Shown here: positions 1 to 5,368 of the stretch, in pieces
Position numbering within the stretch: position 1 is the first letter of the stretch
Layout: each line of letters starts with the position of its first letter
Origin: Paracoccaceae bacterium
GTDB taxonomy: Bacteria; Pseudomonadota; Alphaproteobacteria; Rhodobacterales; Rhodobacteraceae
Direction: 5' to 3'
Length of the DNA: 5,368 nucleotides
Assembly (NCBI GenBank): GCA_003551745.1
Contig: PUNI01000270.1
Location: 1 to 5,368 of the forward strand
Position numbers and translations under genes: made by a program
Notes under the pieces: generated by a model
Seen by the model: only the letters and a program-made list of their open reading frames with translations
What the model was told of the DNA's origin: nothing
Database searches by the model: none

Positions 1-1646
1 CGGGTGCGCGCGTCGAGCAGGCCGAAGTGCAGGCTGGTGCGCAGCGAGCGCACGGCCTCCACCGCCGGGTCGCGCGGGTGCGACAGGGCCAGGATCGGCG
101 GCTTGCGCCGTCGGCGCCGGCTGACATCGCCGCGGGACGAGTAGAGCACCGTGGCCATCACCGACAGGCCCATCTGTTCCAGCTGCTCGGGTGTCTTGAT
201 GCCCTTGCGCCGCATGTAGCGCAGCACGGCGACCGCGATGCCGGCCATGGCGCCGAAGATCGTCCACAGGCCGATGGTGCGGGTCGTCGCCGGCACCAGC
301 ACACCGGCCGGAACGGCGGTGTCGACGATGCGGGCGTTGCCGACGGTGCTGGCGCGCAGCACCTGCATCTCCTGAGCGCGGACGACGAACTGGTTGTAGA
401 TCGCCTGCGCCGTCTCGAACTCGCGGGTCAGGGTCAGGAAGCGCCGCTGCGCCTCGGGCAGCTGGTCGGCCGATCCGCGCAGCTCGTCGAGGAAGTTTTC
501 CAGCCGCGCGCGTTCCTGCAGGAGCTGGCGATAGGTCGGATGGTTGGGCGTGTAACGCTGGCGCAATTCGTCCTCGCGCGTGGCCAGCTCGCGCAACTCG
601 TCCTCGACACGGCCGATCTGCACGAGGAGGTTCTGCGCATCGAAGCCGAGATCCAGCGAGGCGTTCTCGCGCCGGAACTCGTCGAGCGCCCGCTCGGCGG
701 CCCGGACGGAGGCTTCGGCGCCGGGCAACTGTTCCTGGATGAAGGCGAGGCTGCTTTCGGCCTCGGCTGCGCTGCGCGAGACGTTCTGGCGGACATAGGC
801 GTTGAGGATCGCGTTCAGGATGCGTACGGCCTCCTGGCGGTCGTCCCAGACCAGGGTCATTCCGAGCATGCCGGATCGGGCGCCGCGCTCCTCGATGGTC
901 AGGTTCTCGCGCACGCGGTTGACCGCGCCCAACTCGCTGCCCTGGACGACCGTGTACTCGCGCCCTGGCGCCCCCTGCAGCTCGGCGATGGTGAGCACGA
1001 AGCCGATGTCGTCGAAGGCGATGCGTTCCCCGACCTGCCCGTCTACCTCGCGCCCGTCCGGGGCGGTCAGCCTGAAGCCCTCCTCGGTGGCCACGACCTC
1101 GATCGGCTGGCCGACCCATTCTGGCGGCACCTGCAGCATCTCAAGTTCGATCCGGTCGCCGTGCCGGGCAAACGGGCGCAGGGCGTCGATCTCCGGGATC
1201 GGAAGCTCGAAGGCCTGAAGGATGTGGCCGATGTACGGGGCCGGTGTCACCGAGGCGCGCCAGTCGAGGTTCAGATCGGCCACGACATCGGTCAGGATCA
1301 TCCGCGACTGGATGATCTGCATCTCCACATTCGTCTCCGGGGCGGTGTCTAGAAGCTCGCGCAGCTCTCCCGGCATCGCCAGCCGGCCCGACCGGGCCTC
1401 GAGCTGGACAAGCGCATCGGCCTGATAGCGCGCCGGTGCCCCGATGCTGTTGAACAGCCCGATCCCGAAACCGAGCGCGGCGAACAGCAGGATCCAGTAC
1501 TTGCCGGCCCAGACCGCACCGAACAGCTTGCCCACGTCGATCTCGTCGTCGAACCGCTGGGCCAGGGTGGCGACCGGCCCGGGTTGTGGCGCCGGCGCGG
1601 GCCCCTGACGGCTGTTGGGCGCGTCGCTGGAGGGAATGACATTCAT
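1..1646 (-). CDS. wzc: Wzc-type polysaccharide co-polymerase / BY-kinase, 3' end beyond window
   Basis: Inner-membrane chain-length regulator and tyrosine autokinase that works with Wza in Wzy-dependent capsule or exopolysaccharide export. The minus-strand frame stays open for 548 codons from the ATG at 1646 to the window edge. Visible parts: a short Pro/Ala-rich cytoplasmic N-terminus; a first membrane helix at about residues 50-68, preceded by the Wzz-domain start EIDVGKLFGAVW; a periplasmic region with coiled-coil-rich sequence at about 292-430, including YTPNHP at 365-370; a GNVR-like motif GNARIVD at 436-442; and a second helix at about 457-477. The kinase domain begins with EAVRSLRTSLHF at 530-541, which carries the EX2RX2R oligomerisation motif (E530, R533, R536) of Wzc/CapB kinases. 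From memory the sequence resembles E. coli Wzc (about 720 aa), so roughly the last 170-200 residues, with Walker A, A', B and the tyrosine cluster, lie outside. The start is supported by GGAG 7 bases upstream. It begins 19 bases after the wzb stop, so the two are almost certainly co-transcribed. Confidence 0.93.
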   Translation of the reverse strand, partial: MNVIPSSDAPNSRQGPAPAPQPGPVATLAQRFDDEIDVGKLFGAVWAGKYWILLFAALGFGIGLFNSIGAPARYQADALVQLEARSGRLAMPGELRELLDTAPETNVEMQIIQSRMILTDVVADLNLDWRASVTPAPYIGHILQAFELPIPEIDALRPFARHGDRIELEMLQVPPEWVGQPIEVVATEEGFRLTAPDGREVDGQVGERIAFDDIGFVLTIAELQGAPGREYTVVQGSELGAVNRVRENLTIEERGARSGMLGMTLVWDDRQEAVRILNAILNAYVRQNVSRSAAEAESSLAFIQEQLPGAEASVRAAERALDEFRRENASLDLGFDAQNLLVQIGRVEDELRELATREDELRQRYTPNHPTYRQLLQERARLENFLDELRGSADQLPEAQRRFLTLTREFETAQAIYNQFVVRAQEMQVLRASTVGNARIVDTAVPAGVLVPATTRTIGLWTIFGAMAGIAVAVLRYMRRKGIKTPEQLEQMGLSVMATVLYSSRGDVSRRRRRKPPILALSHPRDPAVEAVRSLRTSLHFGLLDART

Positions 1647-1653
1647 TCGCGGA

Positions 1654-1657
1654 CTCC
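1654..1657 (-). promoter_or_regulatory. Ribosome binding site of wzc
   Basis: GGAG on the minus strand, 7 bases before the ATG at 1646. It fixes the wzc start and lies within the 19-base gap after the wzb stop codon. Confidence 0.65.
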
Positions 1658-1665
1658 GTCCTGCA

Positions 1666-2124
1666 TCATCCGGCGCCATGCGCGATGCGGCTGGCCCACT
1701 CATGCGCGGCGCGGTCGATCAGGTCAAATACCCTTTCATGAACAGCTCGCGACTGTCGATACGGATCGGCGATTCCGGCGTTTTCTGACCACTTATCGAA
1801 CAGGAGCGTGCGTCCGGAGAGCTGCGGGGCCTGCCGGTCGATCTCGGCGCGGTGCCACGGCTCCATCACGAGAATCAGATCGTGGGCGGCGCCGAGCTCT
1901 GTCGTGAAGCTGCGGGCGCGGTGACCTTCCAGGGACAGGCCATGCGCATCGGCCACCTCGCGGGTGACCGGATCGGCCGGATGGCCCTCGAGCGCGCGCA
2001 GCCCGGCCGACCGGATCACCGGTGCCCCGCTGCCGCTTCCGCAGGCCCGCTGCAGGAGCCGCTCCCCCAGCGGCGAGCGGCAGATATTGCCCAGACAGAC
2101 CACCAGCACCGAGTCGAAGCGCAT
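1666..2124 (-). CDS. wzb: Wzb-type low-molecular-weight protein tyrosine phosphatase
   Basis: Cytoplasmic phosphatase expected to dephosphorylate the tyrosine cluster of the adjacent Wzc, allowing the kinase to cycle during polymer export. The 152-residue length is typical of the family. The P-loop CLGNICRS begins at C10 (nucleophile C10, R16, S17; CX5R). The general-acid motif DPYR is at D120-R123. Other family-typical stretches are SAGLRALEGHPADP at about 39-52, the HRAR segment at 68-71, and DLILVMEPWHR at 82-92. The ATG at 2124 places the P-loop at the usual distance from the N-terminus, and no in-frame start exists just upstream. A GGAGGT lies 11 bases before the ATG, and a second GGAG lies only 2 bases before it. 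It sits between wza and wzc, as in E. coli colanic acid and group 1 capsule loci. The family also includes arsenate reductases and general phosphatases, but the neighbours argue for Wzb. Confidence 0.95.
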   Translation of the reverse strand: MRFDSVLVVCLGNICRSPLGERLLQRACGSGSGAPVIRSAGLRALEGHPADPVTREVADAHGLSLEGHRARSFTTELGAAHDLILVMEPWHRAEIDRQAPQLSGRTLLFDKWSENAGIADPYRQSRAVHERVFDLIDRAAHEWASRIAHGAG

Positions 2125-2135
2125 GGCTCCGGATA

Positions 2136-2141
2136 ACCTCC
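2136..2141 (-). promoter_or_regulatory. Ribosome binding site of wzb
   Basis: GGAGGT on the minus strand, a near-perfect Shine-Dalgarno sequence, 11 bases before the ATG at 2124. That is slightly long. A second GGAG at 2127-2130 is only 2 bases from the ATG and is probably too close to be the main site. Confidence 0.5.
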
Positions 2142-2200
2142 ATTGCGCCCGGGACCGTTGCAGGAGGGGCCGACGTCTTGCGTGGAGCCCGGCCAGCCTA

Positions 2201-2214
2201 CCCCCGCGCGGGGG
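2201..2214. repeat. Perfect 14-base G/C palindrome in the wza-wzb gap
   Basis: CCCCCGCGCGGGGG reads the same on both strands and lies 36 bases after the wza stop, within the 126-base gap before wzb. In the transcript it could form a short hairpin (5-bp stem, 4-base loop), but no U tract follows, so it is not a standard intrinsic terminator. It might cause RNA pausing or partial attenuation, stabilise the wza 3' end, or be chance in G+C-rich DNA. Confidence 0.4.
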
Positions 2215-2250
2215 CGACGGGCGTCCGGGCGCGGTTCCCGCCGCCGATCC

Positions 2251-3309
2251 TCAGAGCGCCCCGTCGAAGTCGCGCGGCGAGCGCACGAAGGGAAGAAGCC
2301 GCGCCACCGTGTCGTTCCAACGTGTCAGCGGCTCGCGAACCACATAGACGACATCGCCCGGGCTCAGATCGAAGCGCCCGCCGAGAAGGAGGCCCTGCGG
2401 CGTGTTGGCCTCGAGCTGGAAGACCTGGGTGATCTCGCCGGCCGAGCGGAACACGAACACGCCGCGGGCATGGGCCCGCTGTTCGTCGATGCCGCCGGGA
2501 CGCCCGATCGCCTGCAGGATCGAGACCGGTTCCTCATAGAGATCGATGGCGCGCGCCCCGCGCACCTGGCCCAGCAGGAAGGCCTCTTCCGGCAGGCGGC
2601 GCGGAACGTTCACCACATCGCCATTGCGCAGCACAGGATTGTTGCGCGCGATGCCGGCCTCCAGAAAGCCGGCGAGATCCACCGGCACCACGCGCCCGCC
2701 CCGCTGGACCGTGACCTTCCGGGTGTCGGCGCTTTCCAGCAGGCCACCAGCGGCGTTGATCGCCTCGATCAGTGTCAGCGGCTCGGTCGTCAGCTGCTGG
2801 TTGCTCGGCGTGCCGACCTGTCCGGTCACCACCACACGCTGCGAGTTGAATGCGGCGACGCGCACCTCCAGCTGCGGGTCGGCAATGAAGTCGGCAAGAC
2901 CGCGGGTGAGTTCGGCCCGGATATCTTCTGGCCGGCGGCCGGCGGCCTGCACCTGCCCGACGAAGGGATAGAAGAAGGTGCCGTCGGACTGCACGCGAAA
3001 GCCGGTTTCCTCGGGCGTGCGTTGCGGGCCGGCCGGCAGGGTGAGTTCCGGCTGATCGAAGACGATCACGCTGAGCACGTCGCCGACGCCGACGGTGTAC
3101 TCCCAGCCGCGCCCGCTCGGCAGGCTGGTGACGCCATACTGCGCCCGACGATGCGAGTAATGCGCGACATTCTCCGGCGTCAGGCGGATCACCTGAACGT
3201 CGTCGGGCAACTGGCGTTGCCCTTCCTCCGTCACCGGAATCTGGATATGGCCCGCATCGCAGGCTGCGAGCCCGGCTGCAAGGATCACAAGCGCGATCGT
3301 GCGTCGCAT
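2251..3309 (-). CDS. wza: Wza, outer-membrane polysaccharide export lipoprotein
   Basis: Forms the octameric outer-membrane channel through which Wzy-dependent capsule or exopolysaccharide leaves the cell; its periplasmic face docks with Wzc. The chosen ATG at 3309 gives 352 aa starting with a lipoprotein signal peptide, MRRTIALVILAAGLAAC, with lipobox LAAC and lipidated C17. The polysaccharide-export domain spans about 68-155, including YTVGVGDVLSVIVFDQPEL (71-89), DGTFFYPFVGQV (109-120) and ADPQLEVRVAAF (143-154). Two SLBB-type segments follow at about 157-236 (with INAAGG at 184-189) and 244-325. The C-terminal segment REPLTRWNDTVARLLPFV (325-342) matches in position and character the amphipathic helix that makes the outer-membrane pore in E. 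coli Wza; only ten residues follow it, so the surface tail is shorter than in the 379-aa E. coli protein. An in-frame ATG at 3390 would add 27 polar residues before the signal peptide and is rejected. GGAG lies 9 bases before the chosen start. Confidence 0.95.
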   Translation of the reverse strand: MRRTIALVILAAGLAACDAGHIQIPVTEEGQRQLPDDVQVIRLTPENVAHYSHRRAQYGVTSLPSGRGWEYTVGVGDVLSVIVFDQPELTLPAGPQRTPEETGFRVQSDGTFFYPFVGQVQAAGRRPEDIRAELTRGLADFIADPQLEVRVAAFNSQRVVVTGQVGTPSNQQLTTEPLTLIEAINAAGGLLESADTRKVTVQRGGRVVPVDLAGFLEAGIARNNPVLRNGDVVNVPRRLPEEAFLLGQVRGARAIDLYEEPVSILQAIGRPGGIDEQRAHARGVFVFRSAGEITQVFQLEANTPQGLLLGGRFDLSPGDVVYVVREPLTRWNDTVARLLPFVRSPRDFDGAL

Positions 3310-3384
3310 CGTCCCTCGCTCCGACTGTGCGCCGGTTTTGTCGCGGCAAACGACCAACAGCCGCGAGTCGGGAGCGTATCGGCG

Positions 3385-3450
3385 TTGCATTGCGCCGCAA
3401 AGCCTGGCGTCGGATGCGCATCAGGCAATGTTGCAATTCGGCAAGATTGC
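3385..3450. promoter_or_regulatory. Possible operator: cluster of TTGC/GCAA dyads upstream of wza
   Basis: Two copies of the inverted repeat GCAA-N2-TTGC are visible at 3425-3434 (GCAATGTTGC) and 3441-3450 (GCAAGATTGC), with centres 16 bases apart. Between them the halves also form TTGC-N6-GCAA (3431-3444). A further dyad, TTGC-N3-GCAA, lies at 3390-3400 (TTGCGCCGCAA) and is preceded by another TTGC at 3385-3388. The cluster is 76-141 bases upstream of the wza start, in non-coding DNA. Paired dyads at a regular spacing suggest binding by a dimeric regulator. The identity of the regulator is not shown by the sequence. Confidence 0.4.
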
Positions 3451-3498
3451 GCGCCACCTGCCGCTTTGACCGGCATGCCGCGCCCTGTCGATACGGCT

Positions 3499-3517
3499 GG
3501 CTCCGCGGCCCGGAGCC
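3499..3517 (-). terminator. Hairpin downstream of tpsB, possible terminator
   Basis: GGCTCCG-CGGCC-CGGAGCC forms a perfect 7-bp stem with a 5-base loop, about 110 bases after the tpsB stop and 190 bases before wza. No T tract follows on the minus strand, so it is not a textbook intrinsic terminator. It could be a weak terminator, a 3'-end stabilising structure after Rho-dependent termination, or chance. Confidence 0.3.
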
Positions 3518-3628
3518 CATGCGGTGCCGAGGCGCGCGGGTCGCACATGCCATTCCGCGGTGGCCGTGCCGATCTCTCCGTCCTCCGGGATGCGGTGCTT
3601 GAGCTCCGGCCGACGGGCTTGGCTCGAT

Positions 3629-5317
3629 TCAGAATCGGCTGACGGCCCCGAGGTAGAAGCGGGTTTCGCGGCGACGGTCTCGGGTGTCGGACGGGCGCCC
3701 GACCAGCTGGCGGGCGACCTCCGGGGTCAACGTCAGCCAGGGCGTGACGTCCCAGCGCACCCCGATCCCGGCCGAACCGAGCGACTCCCGGCGCGTGCCG
3801 GCGCGGTCGCGGTCGCGGTCATGGGCGCGCCCATAGTCGAGATAGCCGTAGACCTCGGCCGCCTCGCCGAAGCGGCCCATCGCCTCCGGTGCCACGCCCC
3901 GGCGCAGCTCGACCCGCGCGCCGAAGCCCGAGTCGCCCGTGGTGTTGCCAGGCGCGAAGCCCCGCCCGATCGTCGCATCGCCGAGCGAGAAGCGTTCGGA
4001 GTTCGGCAGCACATTGGCCGCATATTGGCCGATCGCCTCCAGCCAGAGCGCGAACGGCCCCTCTCCCAGCCGCTGCAGCCGCGCGACCCGCGCCGAGACA
4101 AGGGTGAAATCGGGCACGCCCGCCGACGGCCCGCCGCCGACGAAGCTGTTGGAGGCATCGATCCCCTGCCGCAGCTGCGCCGACACGAGCGTCACGCCGC
4201 CAAAGCGGTCGGCGCGGTCCCACTCGGCGCCGACCTCCAGGACCAGAAGCCGGTCCGTCTCCGGCAAGGCGTCGCCCCCGAAGCGGGTGACATTGGTCGC
4301 CTTCTGCCAGTCGAGCAGGACGTGGCCGAAGAGGTTCTGCGATCGCGTCCGGATGAAGGGGGTCCGCAGGGCGATCCGCAGGTTCCGCTCGCGGGTCGTC
4401 AGAGCCAGCCCGCGCGCCACGCCGGCCGCGCGCAGGTTGGGCGTGCCATCGGCATAATCCGCCTCGAACTCGAGCATCGTGCCGTCCAGCACGGTGCCGT
4501 CGAGGCGCGACAGCGGGAAGGCCACCAGCGCGCGCGCATAGCCCAGCGAACCGTCCAGCGCCCCGGCCCCCAGAAGCTCGACGCGCTCGTTGAGATTCAG
4601 AAGGTTGTGCGCGACGCCGCCCAGCGTGAAGGAGGCGTCGCCGTAAAGCCGCGAACCCCGGTTGTCCAGGGCGGCGAAGCCGGATGGTGGCGGCGGATCC
4701 AGCGCCACGGTGAGATCGGCCGCGCCGAAAACCTCCGGCGACGGCTCCAGCACGGTCTCGACGCCGCCACCGAGGAGATCGCGCGACAGGAGCACCGCCC
4801 GCTCCAGCGTCTGCAGGCGCATCGGCTGCTGGCCCACCACCGGCGCGAAGCGGCGGCCCACCGCCGCGGTCTGGTTGGGAGCGCCGCCGAGGACCGCGGC
4901 GCGGTCGATGAACCCCTCGATCACCTGCATGCGGACGACACCGTCGTCGATCACCTGCGGCGGCAGGAACGCCTGCGACAGCACGAAGCCGCGCGCCCGG
5001 TAGGCCGCCCCGATCTGATCGCCCAACGCCTCCAGCGTGGCGATGTCCACCGGCGATCCGACCAGCCCGGCCCAGAGCGGCGCAAGCGCGTCCGGCGGCA
5101 CCGCCCTCGCGCCTGCGACCTCGACGCCGCGCAGCACGAAGCTGGGTCCGTCCGCGGGCGCCGCCGGGCGCAGGGGCACCGGCGCCTCGTCGGCGGGCGG
5201 GGCCACATCCGGAGGTGCGGCCGGCACCGCGGGCACGAAGTCCGACAGCTGCTGCGCCGTCGCCGGCCCCGCCATGGCGAGCGCGGCTGCCGCGGCGAGT
5301 GCAAGTCGCAGGATCAA
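3629..5317 (-). CDS. ShlB/FhaC/HecB-family two-partner-secretion transporter (TpsB)
   Basis: Outer-membrane beta-barrel that exports a TpsA exoprotein, recognising it through periplasmic POTRA domains. The 562 aa length suits the family. The signal peptide is residues 1-21, with likely cleavage at ATA-QQ. A Pro/Ala-rich linker follows (about 29-57), then POTRA 1 (about 58-135, starting SFVLRGVEVAGA), POTRA 2 (about 136-207) and the barrel from about 212. The barrel opens with DNRGSRLYG (218-226). The L6 hairpin carries GRGF at 451-454, with R452 matching the conserved Arg of VRGY, followed by GDSG at 461-464. After L6 the sequence alternates strands and turns as expected for a 16-strand barrel: strands near 487-496, 513-524 and 528-538, and a final strand 551-562 ending in the C-terminal Phe typical of outer-membrane proteins. 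The start is TTG at 5317, overlapping the upstream stop as TTGA, with GGAGG 7 bases before it. The substrate is unknown and not recognisable in the window. Confidence 0.94.
   Translation of the reverse strand: MILRLALAAAAALAMAGPATAQQLSDFVPAVPAAPPDVAPPADEAPVPLRPAAPADGPSFVLRGVEVAGARAVPPDALAPLWAGLVGSPVDIATLEALGDQIGAAYRARGFVLSQAFLPPQVIDDGVVRMQVIEGFIDRAAVLGGAPNQTAAVGRRFAPVVGQQPMRLQTLERAVLLSRDLLGGGVETVLEPSPEVFGAADLTVALDPPPPSGFAALDNRGSRLYGDASFTLGGVAHNLLNLNERVELLGAGALDGSLGYARALVAFPLSRLDGTVLDGTMLEFEADYADGTPNLRAAGVARGLALTTRERNLRIALRTPFIRTRSQNLFGHVLLDWQKATNVTRFGGDALPETDRLLVLEVGAEWDRADRFGGVTLVSAQLRQGIDASNSFVGGGPSAGVPDFTLVSARVARLQRLGEGPFALWLEAIGQYAANVLPNSERFSLGDATIGRGFAPGNTTGDSGFGARVELRRGVAPEAMGRFGEAAEVYGYLDYGRAHDRDRDRAGTRRESLGSAGIGVRWDVTPWLTLTPEVARQLVGRPSDTRDRRRETRFYLGAVSRF
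3803..3820. repeat. Three tandem copies of a hexamer inside tpsB
   Basis: GCGGTC is repeated three times exactly on the plus strand. On the coding strand this is (GACCGC)3 and encodes Asp-Arg three times (residues 500-505) in the predicted surface loop L7 of the TpsB barrel. The unit is a multiple of three, so copy-number change would alter loop length without a frameshift. Confidence 0.8.
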
Positions 5318-5368
5318 TTCGCCGCCTCCGGAAAGGCGGTGCTCCAGAAGGACTCGGTGATCGCGACC
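5314..5368 (-). CDS. 3' end of an unidentified upstream gene
   Basis: Only the last 17 codons and the TGA stop are in the window. The frame reads VAITESFWSTAFPEAAN and then stops at 5314-5316, overlapping the TTG start of tpsB by two bases. The close junction, shared strand and G/C-rich third positions suggest a real co-transcribed gene. A TpsA exoprotein partner would be the obvious neighbour for a TpsB, but this fragment has no diagnostic motif, so no function is assigned. Confidence 0.55.
   Translation of the reverse strand, partial: VAITESFWSTAFPEAAN
5325..5329 (-). promoter_or_regulatory. Ribosome binding site deciding the TTG start of tpsB
   Basis: GGAGG on the minus strand, 7 bases before the TTG at 5317. 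No ATG or GTG lies at a comparable position, and the TTG places a complete signal peptide at the N-terminus. The site is inside the last codons of the upstream gene, consistent with translational coupling. Confidence 0.75.

Larger units (their letters stand above)
3310..3628. other. 319-base intergenic region between tpsB and wza
   Basis: No convincing gene lies here. The open frames crossing it have Arg/Cys-rich or otherwise gene-unlike translations, overlap the wza start, and lack recognisable motifs. Reading in the direction of transcription it holds the tpsB 3' flank, a 7-bp hairpin at 3499-3517, a cluster of TTGC/GCAA dyads between 3385 and 3450, and the 5' leader of wza. The region from about 3380 to 3450 is visibly less G+C-rich than the genes, which fits a promoter/operator zone for wza-wzb-wzc. 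I could not assign a confident -35/-10 pair. The best weak candidate on the minus strand is TTGCGG (3395-3400), a 16-base spacer, then TACGCT (3373-3378). Confidence 0.6.

Noticed and set aside
27..1352. A 441-codon plus-strand open frame.
   Set aside because: It lies opposite wzc. Its translation is low-complexity with no recognisable domain, while the opposite frame gives a clear Wzc with membrane helices and the EX2RX2R motif. Long antisense frames are common opposite G+C-rich genes.
1793..2143. A 116-codon minus-strand frame starting at the ATG at 2143.
   Set aside because: It is out of frame with the phosphatase and overlaps it. Its Gly/Arg/Pro-rich translation has no motif, whereas the overlapping frame has the full CX5RS and DPYR signatures.
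3310..3390. An upstream in-frame ATG at 3390 extending Wza by 27 residues.
   Set aside because: The extension is polar and would bury the lipoprotein signal peptide and LAAC lipobox. The ATG at 3309 begins directly with the signal peptide and has GGAG at 9 bases.
3285..3602. Small open frames on both strands in the tpsB-wza gap (87 and 91 codons).
   Set aside because: They overlap the wza start or each other, have Arg/Cys-rich or featureless translations, and show no family motif.
3625..3637. CGATTC-A-GAATCG palindrome spanning the tpsB stop codon as a terminator.
   Set aside because: The loop would be too short with the full stem, there is no T tract, and half of it is the coding end (Arg-Phe-stop). 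It is likely coincidental.
2143..3642. A 499-codon plus-strand open frame across wza and the intergenic region.
   Set aside because: It is the antisense shadow of wza, rich in Arg, Ala, His and Gly and without domain motifs. The minus strand carries a clear lipobox and Wza domains.

Overview
The window is G+C-rich bacterial DNA from a Gram-negative (diderm) organism. The evidence for a diderm is an outer-membrane TpsB-type transporter, an outer-membrane Wza-type lipoprotein and an inner-membrane Wzc-type protein. Strong third-position G/C and the GRGF form of the TpsB L6 motif fit a high-GC alphaproteobacterium, perhaps Rhodobacterales, but this is an inference without a marker gene. Every gene I can support lies on the minus strand, so transcription runs from the high-coordinate end to base 1.

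Layout in transcription order. (1) At the right edge, 17 C-terminal residues and the stop codon of an unidentified upstream gene. (2) A complete ShlB/FhaC-type two-partner-secretion transporter (TpsB, 562 aa). It starts at a TTG that overlaps the upstream stop as TTGA and has a well-placed GGAGG. (3) A 319-base stretch without a convincing gene. It holds a 7-bp hairpin nearer the tpsB end and a cluster of TTGC/GCAA dyads nearer the next gene; it probably ends one transcription unit and starts another. (4) wza, an outer-membrane polysaccharide export lipoprotein. (5) After 126 bases, wzb, a low-molecular-weight protein tyrosine phosphatase. (6) After 19 bases, wzc, the chain-length/BY-kinase protein. 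Wzc is open to the left edge of the window, so only its periplasmic part, both membrane helices and the very start of the kinase domain are visible.

How the genes work together. Wza, Wzb and Wzc form the classical export and phospho-control module for Wzy-dependent capsule or exopolysaccharide, in the same order as the Escherichia coli group 1 capsule and colanic acid loci. Wzc autophosphorylates on C-terminal tyrosines and, with Wza, spans the envelope; Wzb removes the phosphates so that polymer export can cycle. The TpsB upstream would secrete a large exoprotein (a TpsA partner such as an adhesin or haemolysin-like protein). The neighbourhood therefore pairs a protein-secretion system and a polysaccharide-secretion system that both shape the cell surface, though nothing in the window shows that they are co-regulated.

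I found no RNA genes, insertion sequences, CRISPR arrays or phage features. I see no strong sign of a wholly new system. The points most worth a second look are the TTGC/GCAA dyad cluster, the coupled TTGA junction, and the in-frame hexamer repeat in a predicted surface loop of TpsB.
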